Source of the DNA: Campylobacterales bacterium
Lineage (GTDB): Bacteria; Campylobacterota; Campylobacteria; Campylobacterales; SZUA-545
DNA length: 5,007 nt
NCBI GenBank assembly: GCA_025800305.1
Contig: JAOXRY010000132.1
Location: forward strand, 1-5,007
Direction of reading: 5' to 3'
The notes below the pieces were generated by a model. The model ran no database searches. It worked only from the letters and a program-made list of their open reading frames with translations, and had not been told where the DNA came from. Every line of letters begins with the position of its first letter. Position 1 is the first letter of the stretch. Made by a program: the position numbers and the translations under genes. This document shows positions 1-5,007 of this stretch, piece by piece.

Positions 1-192
1 GATATGATGGGTGAAGATGAGGTAAAGATTGGCGATTATGTTCTTCTTCATATCGGTTTTGTTATGAATAAAATCGATGAAGAAGATGCACTTTTAAGTC
101 TTGAAACCTATAAAGAGATCTTGGAAAAAATGGATGAAGAAGAGAGGCAAAAAGCTATCCAAGATGATGATGAGTGTCCCAATAGAGGGTAA
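1..192 (+). CDS. hypC: [NiFe]-hydrogenase maturation chaperone HypC (5'-truncated)
   Basis: This is the C-terminal 63 codons of HypC, the small chaperone that binds HypD while the Fe(CN)2CO unit is assembled and then delivers it to the hydrogenase large-subunit precursor in the cytoplasm. The reading frame is open from base 1 and ends at TAA 190-192. The ATG codons at 4 and 7 are internal, because the frame continues to the left edge and residues that belong to the core beta-barrel (VKIGDYVLLHIGFVMNKID) follow at once. The family pattern is V-x-x-G-D-Y-V-L-x-H-x-G-x-x-x-x-K-I-D, then a charged C-terminal helix, which is seen here (EEDALLSLETYKEILEKM). HypC proteins are usually about 75-100 residues, so roughly the first 35, including the essential Cys2 and its MCLA-type start, lie outside the window. 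hypD follows after 87 bases. Family assignment is secure; only the N-terminus is unseen. Confidence 0.93.
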   Translation, partial: DMMGEDEVKIGDYVLLHIGFVMNKIDEEDALLSLETYKEILEKMDEEERQKAIQDDDECPNRG

Positions 193-265
193 AATGAATC
201 CAAATGAAGAAAAAGTGACTATTCACGTGAGTCCTCTGCTGAAGAGTTCTTTTCTGGACTTGTTC

Positions 266-272
266 AGGAAAG
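266..272 (+). promoter_or_regulatory. Ribosome binding site of hypD
   Basis: AGGAAAG lies seven bases before ATG 280 and is a good Shine-Dalgarno match. It supports 280 as the hypD start. The reading frame upstream of 280 has no ATG, GTG or TTG back to an in-frame TGA at 205-207, so no longer HypD is possible. Confidence 0.65.
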
Positions 273-279
273 AAATAAA

Positions 280-1434
280 ATGAAGCTAGAACTTAAAAAC
301 CTTTATGACGATTTTAGAGACGCTGATACAATAAAGGCTTTTGCCAAAATTATTAAAGAAGATGCTAAAAAGTTAGATAAACCAATTACAATTATGGAAG
401 TTTGTGGAGGACACACCCATACGATTATGAAGTATGGAATCCCTCAGCTTCTTCCAGAAAATATTAAGTTCATCCATGGACCTGGCTGTCCTGTGTGTAT
501 TATGCCAAAAGAGAGAATTGATCATGGTTATATCCTAAGTCAGCAAGAAGATGTAATCTTGGTTACCTTAGGAGATATGATAAAAGTTCCAGGAAGTAAT
601 GGAAGCTTACAAGATGCAAGAAGCAAAGGGGCAGATGTCCGCTTTGTCTACTCTCCACTTGACTGTATAAAAATTGCCCAAGAAAACCCTACCAAAAAAA
701 TCATCTTCTTTGCCATTGGTTTTGAAACCACAACTCCTATGACAGCTTCTCTTTTAGATAGTGTAATCAAAAAGAATATCACTAATGTGTTTTTTCATAT
801 CAATCATGTAACTGTACCTGAGGTTATGAAGGAACTTATTGACAGTAGAGATGAACACGTAGATAGCTATAACCACACTATAGACTCTTTTTTAGGGCCT
901 TCTCATGTAAGTGTGATAAGTGGTGGTAAAATATACGAAGAGTTTCCTAGAGATTACAAAAAGCCAGTAGTCATCGCAGGATTTGAACCTGTAGATGTTG
1001 TACAAGCCATAAGTATGATTGTTAAACAATTCATTGAAAATAGATGTGAACTGGAAAATCAATATCAAAGATTGGTGACAAGAGACGGAAATGTAAGGGC
1101 TCAAAATCTTATTAATAAGTATTTTGAGAAGGTAGATCTTTTCAAGTGGAGAGGTTTAGGGAATATCCCTAAAAGTGGCTTGAAATTAAGAAAAGATTTT
1201 GAAGAGTATGACGCTGAAGTTATTTACAAAGATGTTCTTCCATTAGAGGAGATTGAGGATCATAAGCTTTGTATTTGTGGAGATATCCTAAGGGGTATGG
1301 CAAATCCACCTGAGTGTACAATTTTTGGAACTGCCTGTAAGCCTAGCAGTCCTGTTGGAAGTTGTATGGTTAGTAGCGAAGGAGCGTGTGCTGCGTATTA
1401 TAAGTATGGGAATTTAATTAATGCTAAAAAGTAG
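280..1434 (+). CDS. hypD: [NiFe]-hydrogenase maturation protein HypD
   Basis: HypD is the iron-sulfur scaffold of the HypC-HypD complex, on which iron receives two cyanides and one CO before insertion into [NiFe]-hydrogenase. The 384 residues are near the usual family length of about 360-385. The signature motifs are intact: EVCGGHTHTI at residues 40-49 with the iron-site Cys42; GPGCPVC at 67-73 with the redox Cys70 and Cys73; and GFETTTPMTA near 147-156. The C-terminal region carries Cys331, 333, 346, 353, 362 and 370, which include the four ligands of the [4Fe-4S] cluster, and ends in the typical CMVSSEGACAAYYKYGNL. The start at 280 is preceded by a good ribosome site, and its first residues (LELKNLYDDFRDADTI) fit HypD N-termini. 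A short insertion near 188-204 (SRDEHVDSYNHTIDSF) looks a little longer than in many HypDs. The gene's last 14 bases overlap the next gene, suggesting cotranscription and translational coupling. I am very sure of the assignment. Confidence 0.98.
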   Translation: MKLELKNLYDDFRDADTIKAFAKIIKEDAKKLDKPITIMEVCGGHTHTIMKYGIPQLLPENIKFIHGPGCPVCIMPKERIDHGYILSQQEDVILVTLGDMIKVPGSNGSLQDARSKGADVRFVYSPLDCIKIAQENPTKKIIFFAIGFETTTPMTASLLDSVIKKNITNVFFHINHVTVPEVMKELIDSRDEHVDSYNHTIDSFLGPSHVSVISGGKIYEEFPRDYKKPVVIAGFEPVDVVQAISMIVKQFIENRCELENQYQRLVTRDGNVRAQNLINKYFEKVDLFKWRGLGNIPKSGLKLRKDFEEYDAEVIYKDVLPLEEIEDHKLCICGDILRGMANPPECTIFGTACKPSSPVGSCMVSSEGACAAYYKYGNLINAKK

Positions 1435-2755
1435 ATTTACAAGAATTGGTTTTATTTTAGCAGCCTCAGGGAGTGCTGTTGGATTGGGAAACATTTGGAA
1501 GTTTCCTTATATTACAGGAGAGAATGGTGGAGGTGCCTTTGTTTTGGTTTATCTCTTAAGTGTGTTTTTTATCGGGATGTCAGTTTTTATTGCAGAGTCA
1601 TTAATAGGGAAAAAAGCAAATTCAGACTCAGTCACAGCTTTTGAAACCCTTTCTTTAAAAAATGGACATAGATGGAAGTTTACAGGGCTCTCTTTTATCA
1701 CTTCGTTGTTAATCCTCTCTTATTATCCTATTGTGTTAGGTTGGGTTATTCACTATATCTACCTCTCTTTAACTACACTACCTTCAACAGTTCAAGAAGC
1801 AGAAGGTGTTTTTTTAACTCTATTAAAAAAAGATTATACCTCTCAAGTTCTCTATTTCACAGTTGCTATGATTGTTGTTGGTTACACTATTGCACAAGGT
1901 GTAAAATCAGGAATTGAAAAATTCAATAAATTTTTAATGCCATCGTTGATTTTACTTTTAATTGGAATGCTTGTTTACTCTTTCTCTTTGGATGGTTTTT
2001 CTCAGGCATTTACTTTCTTGTTTTTGCCAAACTTTGAAAAGTTTAGTGGGGAATCTGTTATTATTGCTTTAGGTCATGCTTTTCTTACTCTTTCAATCGG
2101 TATGGCTATTATTCTTACATACTCTTCTTCTTTAAAAGAGGACAGTAATATTTTCCAGTCATCTGTAATTGTTGTAATTATGGATACTCTTATTGCTTTA
2201 GTCGCTGGACTAATTGTTTTCTCAATTCTTTTTACAAGTGGAGCACAACCATCACAAGGTCCAGGACTTGTTTTTATTACTCTTCCTGCAATTTTCTATG
2301 AGTTTGGAAGTTTTGGAAATGTAATCGCTATTTTATTTTTTGTGTCTTTACTATTTGCTGGTTTAACATCGTCAATTTCTGTACTAGAACCAACAGTAAA
2401 ATTTTTAGAACATAGATGGAAAGTTACAAGAGCTAAAGCTTCTTACTATACGGTGTTTGCAATGTATCTATTTGGCATGTTGTCTCTATTTTCAAATATA
2501 ACAGAGTTTAACGAAATGCTGATTTTTTGGGATAAGAAGTTCTTTGATTGGTTAGACTTTATTACATCGTCTATTATGCTTCCTCTTGGTGGACTTGGTG
2601 TTGCTATTTTTGTTGGTTACATCATGGATAAGGATGTAATTAAAGCTGAATTACTTCCACATATGGGAGTGAAACTTTATAATCTTTGGATGTTCACATT
2701 AAGATATGTAGTTCCAGTAAGTATTTTAGCAGTGATGTTTTATGAAGTAGGATAA
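1421..2755 (+). CDS. Sodium-dependent transporter, NSS/SNF family (11 predicted membrane segments)
   Basis: This is an inner-membrane Na+-coupled symporter of the neurotransmitter:sodium symporter family (TC 2.A.22), whose bacterial members mostly import amino acids. Segment 1 holds the unwound binding motif GSAVGLGNIWKFPY (17-30); Asn24 matches the Na+ ligand Asn27 of LeuT. Segment 6 reads LTLSIG (222-227), with Thr223 and Ser225 matching LeuT Thr254 and Ser256. Segment 8 reads AGLTSS (313-318), the second Na+ site. Hydrophobic segments lie at about 10-28, 38-61, 85-112, 144-162, 171-189, 213-235, 246-272, 300-322, 341-358, 376-400 and 421-440. That gives 11 segments and 444 residues, as in the short MhsT/Tyt1 type rather than 12-segment LeuT. 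LeuT Gln250 is replaced by His219. The start overlaps hypD by 14 bases behind a weak GGGAA at 1408-1412, so translation is probably coupled to hypD. Substrate cannot be told from sequence; a role in hydrogenase maturation is not established. Confidence 0.93.
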   Translation: MLKSRFTRIGFILAASGSAVGLGNIWKFPYITGENGGGAFVLVYLLSVFFIGMSVFIAESLIGKKANSDSVTAFETLSLKNGHRWKFTGLSFITSLLILSYYPIVLGWVIHYIYLSLTTLPSTVQEAEGVFLTLLKKDYTSQVLYFTVAMIVVGYTIAQGVKSGIEKFNKFLMPSLILLLIGMLVYSFSLDGFSQAFTFLFLPNFEKFSGESVIIALGHAFLTLSIGMAIILTYSSSLKEDSNIFQSSVIVVIMDTLIALVAGLIVFSILFTSGAQPSQGPGLVFITLPAIFYEFGSFGNVIAILFFVSLLFAGLTSSISVLEPTVKFLEHRWKVTRAKASYYTVFAMYLFGMLSLFSNITEFNEMLIFWDKKFFDWLDFITSSIMLPLGGLGVAIFVGYIMDKDVIKAELLPHMGVKLYNLWMFTLRYVVPVSILAVMFYEVG

Positions 2756-2762
2756 AAAACTA

Positions 2763-2792
2763 GAAGCTGTAGAGGTGAAAATTTACAGCTTT
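2763..2792 (+). terminator. Hairpin between transporter and hypE, possible weak terminator or attenuator
   Basis: GAAGCTGTA (2763-2771) pairs with TACAGCTTT (2784-2792): eight Watson-Crick pairs plus a closing G-U. Pairs 2772-2783 (G-U) and 2773-2782 (A-U) can extend it over an 8-base loop. A pyrimidine-rich stretch follows, but it is interrupted by C and A residues and is not a clean U-run, so an efficient rho-independent terminator is doubtful. It sits eight bases after the transporter stop codon and 20 bases before hypE, so it could lower read-through into hypE/hypX or act as an mRNA processing or stability site. Confidence 0.4.
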
Positions 2793-2804
2793 CTCTTCAA
2801 TTTT

Positions 2805-2811
2805 AAAAGGA
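2805..2811 (+). promoter_or_regulatory. Ribosome binding site of hypE, start-deciding
   Basis: AAAAGGA ends only one base before ATG 2813, too close for efficient initiation there, but seven bases before the in-frame TTG at 2819. An in-frame TAA at 2804-2806 rules out any longer product. The site therefore favours TTG 2819 by spacing, while codon strength favours ATG 2813. Confidence 0.5.
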
Positions 2812-2812
2812 T

Positions 2813-3811
2813 ATGAACTTGAACAAAAATATAACTCTAGCCATGGGAAATGGTGGAGAAGAGAATAATGAATTAATCGGAAAGATATTTTATAAAGCTT
2901 TTAAAAATGAGATCTTAGAAAAAAGTGAAGATGCAGCAATTATCGAAGATGGAAAGTTGGCATTTTCAACAGATAGTTTTACTGTTAGTCCTCTGTTTTT
3001 TAATGGTGCTGATATTGGAAAATTAGCAGTTTGTGGGACTTGCAATGATTTAGCGATGATGGGAGCTAAGCCTAAGTATTTAACTTGTAGTGTGATTATT
3101 GAAGAGGGATTTCCTACAAGAGATCTAGAGAAGATTGTTAGAAGTATGAAGAGTGAGCTAGAGATCAATGGTGCTATTGTTGTTAGTGGAGATACAAAGG
3201 TAGTACCAAAAGGAAGTGTTGATAAGATTTTTATCAATACAACAGGTGTTGGAGAGGTATTAAAAGAGGGGATTAGTTCTAATAATATCACTGAAAATGA
3301 TGTGATTTTAGTAAACCGTGATATTGGTTGTCATGGTTCAACTATTTTTACAGCACGAGAGGGAATTGAGATAAGCTCAGATCTAAAAAGTGATTGTGCT
3401 TCGCTTTTTCCAACTGTAAAAAAGCTTATTGATGAAGGTGTGAAAATCACAGCTTTAAGAGATGCTACTAGAGGTGGAGTTAGTGCTGTTTTAAATGAAT
3501 GGGCAAAGCAGTCTAATATCTGTGTTGAAGTTGATGAAGCTAGTGTTCCTGTAAGTGATGAGGTCAATGGTGTTTGTGAAATTCTTGGATTTGAAGCGAT
3601 GGCTTTGGCAAATGAAGGAACCTTTGTTTTGGCTATTGCTAAAGAAGACGAAGAGAGAGCCTTAGGGATCTTAAAAGAATTTAATTCTAATGCTGCAACC
3701 ATTGGAAAAGTAACAGATAGACACCTTGAAAAAGTTATTCTAAATAGTAGCTGGGGAACTAGCAGGTTCTTAGAAACTCCAACAGGAGAGCTTCTTCCTA
3801 GAATCTGTTAG
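2813..3811 (+). CDS. hypE: [NiFe]-hydrogenase maturation protein HypE (thiocyanate-forming)
   Basis: HypE receives a carbamoyl group from HypF on its C-terminal cysteine and uses ATP to dehydrate it to a protein thiocyanate, which supplies the cyanide ligands to iron on HypC-HypD. It belongs to the PurM/SelD ATP-binding superfamily. The 332 residues match the family length. Seen here: a glycine-rich MGNGG at 11-15, EDAAII at 39-44, FSTDSFTVSPLFF at 51-63, GDIGKLAVCGT-type ATP-site residues at 66-76 (with Ala67 for Gly), GDTKVVPKGSVD at 126-137, RDATRGG at 216-222, and the C-terminal LLPRIC ending in the catalytic Cys332. Two usual positions differ: Met11 where His is common before GNGG, and Cys173 in IGCHG where Asp or Arg is common. 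ATG 2813 is annotated as the start; TTG 2819, two codons later, has better ribosome-site spacing. hypX begins 14 bases after the stop. Assignment is very secure. Confidence 0.98.
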   Translation: MNLNKNITLAMGNGGEENNELIGKIFYKAFKNEILEKSEDAAIIEDGKLAFSTDSFTVSPLFFNGADIGKLAVCGTCNDLAMMGAKPKYLTCSVIIEEGFPTRDLEKIVRSMKSELEINGAIVVSGDTKVVPKGSVDKIFINTTGVGEVLKEGISSNNITENDVILVNRDIGCHGSTIFTAREGIEISSDLKSDCASLFPTVKKLIDEGVKITALRDATRGGVSAVLNEWAKQSNICVEVDEASVPVSDEVNGVCEILGFEAMALANEGTFVLAIAKEDEERALGILKEFNSNAATIGKVTDRHLEKVILNSSWGTSRFLETPTGELLPRIC

Positions 3812-3817
3812 TTAGAG

Positions 3818-3899
3818 TTTAGATCTTGAGAATACTTCTTATTGTTTCATCTTTTAACTCTTTGAGTCAAAAGGTTTTTTGCTATCTTCAAGATCTAAA
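3818..3899 (+). promoter_or_regulatory. 12-bp inverted repeat enclosing the hypX start codon
   Basis: TTTAGATCTTGA (3818-3829) is the exact reverse complement of TCAAGATCTAAA (3888-3899). The pairing can continue inward through a G-U pair (3830-3887), one mismatch, and ATA/TAT (3832-3834 with 3883-3885), leaving a loop of 48 bases. The TTG start codon of hypX (3826-3828) lies inside the left arm, so a folded mRNA would hide it. The hypE stop codon ends six bases before the left arm, so a ribosome finishing hypE could open the stem. The repeat is seen directly; a regulatory role is inferred, and the right arm is also constrained by coding. Confidence 0.35.
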
Positions 3900-5007
3900 T
3901 CATATAGTTTCTGTTCAGTTTCCAACCTCTGATGAAGAGATGATAAAAGAGGTTAAGAGATTCTCTCCTGATCTAGTTCTTTGTCCTTATCTCAAACAGT
4001 TTATTCCTAAAGAGATTTTCTTAAAAGTCCCAACTTTTATTATTCATCCGGGAATTAGAGGAGATAGAGGATATCAATCTTTGGACAATGCAATAAAACA
4101 AGATCTTAAAACTTGGGGAGTTGTGATTTTAAAAGCCAATGAAGAAGTTGATGGAGGAGATATTTATGGAGAGGAAACATTTGTATTAAGAGATACTTTT
4201 AAAGCTTCTATCTATCGTAATGAGGTCTCTTCTGCTTCTTTAAAAGCTATTGATACTCTTTTTAAAAACTTAGAAGATGAAAGTTTTGAGCCTTTGCCTC
4301 AGATCTTAAATCCTATCTCCAAAGTTATTACCCAAGAAGCCAGAGCTATAAATTGGGAAAAAGATATTACAGAAGAGATAATTAAGAAGATCTACTATAG
4401 TGACAGTTTTCCAGGGGTAAAAGATGAGTTTTTTGGAATCACTTGCTATCTTTTTGGAGCTTGGAGAGAATCTGATCTAAAAGGACAGCCTAAAGAGATA
4501 GTTGCAAAAAGAGATGGAGCTATCTGTGTGGGAACAGTTGATGGAGCTATCTGGATTAGTCATCTAAAAGAGGAGGGAAGATTTAAACTTCCTGCAACAT
4601 ATGTTTTAAAAGAGAAGATACAAGGGGTAAAAGAGATTAGAAATCCTCTTATCTTGGATTTAGAAAAAGAGACTTTCCATGAGATTAGATCCCAAAGTAT
4701 AGGTGAGATTGGTTATCTCTATTTCAATTTTCATAATGGAGCTATGACTAGTGACCAATGTATCCGTTTGAAATATGCCTTTAAACACCTTAGTGAGAGC
4801 TGTAAAGTCATTGTTTTAATGGGAGGAGAAGATTTCTTTTCCAATGGAATCCATCTTAATATCTTAGAAGATAGTAAGAAACAAGGAGAAGATGGATGGA
4901 GTAATATCAACTCGATGAACGACTTGGTTAAATCTATTCTCTTTGCTGAAAATGTATTAACTATTGCTTCTTTTGGAGCAAATGCTGGAGCTGGAGGGGT
5001 TTTTCTA
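3826..5007 (+). CDS. hypX: Hydrogenase maturation factor HypX/HoxX (CO ligand synthesis), 3'-truncated
   Basis: HypX makes the CO ligand of [NiFe]-hydrogenase under oxic conditions: a formyl group from N10-formyl-tetrahydrofolate is moved to coenzyme A and the formyl-CoA is decarbonylated. The 394 visible codons, without a stop, cover both halves of the family. Residues about 1-270 are formyltransferase-like, with a Rossmann-type start (RILLIVSSFNSLSQ), FIIHPGIRGDRG at 71-82 carrying His74, and ANEEVDGGDI at 104-113 carrying Asp109, corresponding to the formyltransferase catalytic Asp. RAINWEKD follows at 173-180, then FPGVKDE at 195-201. From about 292 comes a crotonase (enoyl-CoA hydratase) domain, with VLMGGEDFFSNGIHLN at 330-345 and GANAGAGGVFL at 384-394 forming the oxyanion-hole regions. 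The family is about 550-580 residues, so roughly the last third is outside the window. The start is TTG 3826: an in-frame TAG lies at 3820-3822, the next ATG (3940) would remove the conserved N-terminus, and a weak TTAGAG lies eight bases upstream. It directly follows hypE. Confidence 0.95.
   Translation, partial: MRILLIVSSFNSLSQKVFCYLQDLNHIVSVQFPTSDEEMIKEVKRFSPDLVLCPYLKQFIPKEIFLKVPTFIIHPGIRGDRGYQSLDNAIKQDLKTWGVVILKANEEVDGGDIYGEETFVLRDTFKASIYRNEVSSASLKAIDTLFKNLEDESFEPLPQILNPISKVITQEARAINWEKDITEEIIKKIYYSDSFPGVKDEFFGITCYLFGAWRESDLKGQPKEIVAKRDGAICVGTVDGAIWISHLKEEGRFKLPATYVLKEKIQGVKEIRNPLILDLEKETFHEIRSQSIGEIGYLYFNFHNGAMTSDQCIRLKYAFKHLSESCKVIVLMGGEDFFSNGIHLNILEDSKKQGEDGWSNINSMNDLVKSILFAENVLTIASFGANAGAGGVFL

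Noticed and set aside
4..192. hypC as a complete 62-residue gene starting at ATG 4
   Set aside because: The frame is open to the left edge, and the family's N-terminal Cys2 and first beta-strands would be missing; this is a window-edge truncation, not a short gene.
223..230. TCACGTGA, an 8-bp palindrome in the hypC-hypD spacer that might be an operator
   Set aside because: Eight bases is too short to stand out by chance, there is no second copy nearby, and no promoter-like elements adjoin it inside this operon.
230..260. Possible hairpin AGTCC (230-234) with GGACT (256-260) before hypD
   Set aside because: Only five Watson-Crick pairs around a 21-base loop and no U-run; not enough to call a terminator or riboswitch.
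892..1104. Open frame of 70 codons on the minus strand inside hypD
   Set aside because: It is antisense to conserved HypD sequence and has no recognisable domain; it is a shadow of hypD.
1672..1917. Open frame of 81 codons on the plus strand within the transporter gene
   Set aside because: It is out of frame with clear NSS transmembrane sequence and is rich in Tyr, Cys and Arg as expected of an off-frame reading.
2890..3291. Open frame of 133 codons on the minus strand inside hypE
   Set aside because: It is antisense to highly conserved HypE motifs, has a low-complexity Ser/Leu/Ile-rich composition typical of an antisense shadow, and no family resemblance.
3331..3702. Open frame of 123 codons on the minus strand inside hypE
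   Set aside because: Same reason: antisense to conserved HypE, Ser/Ala-rich shadow composition, no domain.

Overview
The window is a hydrogenase-maturation (hyp) gene cluster, all on the + strand and almost entirely coding. It is AT-rich. The HypD and HypE sequences resemble those I associate with Campylobacterota (Arcobacter, Sulfurimonas and Sulfurovum relatives). That assignment rests on remembered family patterns and is an inference.

Layout from left to right: the 3' end of hypC (1-192, N-terminus outside the window); an 87-base spacer that can encode a 29-codon frame; hypD (280-1434); a gene for a sodium-coupled NSS/SNF-family transporter (1421-2755), which overlaps the hypD end by 14 bases; a 57-base spacer with an 8-9 bp hairpin; hypE (2813-3811); and hypX (hoxX), which starts at a TTG at 3826 and is still open at the right edge, so it is 3'-truncated. 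No intergenic stretch exceeds 90 bases. I see no RNA genes, insertion sequences, CRISPR repeats or prophage signs.

How the genes work together: HypC and HypD form the scaffold on which the Fe(CN)2CO part of the [NiFe]-hydrogenase active site is built. HypE, through its C-terminal Cys, carries the group that becomes the cyanide ligands. HypX makes the CO ligand from a formyl group and is typical of hydrogenases matured in the presence of oxygen. The cluster therefore suggests a [NiFe]-hydrogenase used under oxic or microoxic conditions. The odd member is the NSS transporter between hypD and hypE, which has no known role in maturation. The other points worth a look are a 12-bp perfect inverted repeat that buries the TTG start of hypX, an ambiguous ATG/TTG start of hypE, and a few substitutions at usually conserved positions of HypE and the transporter.
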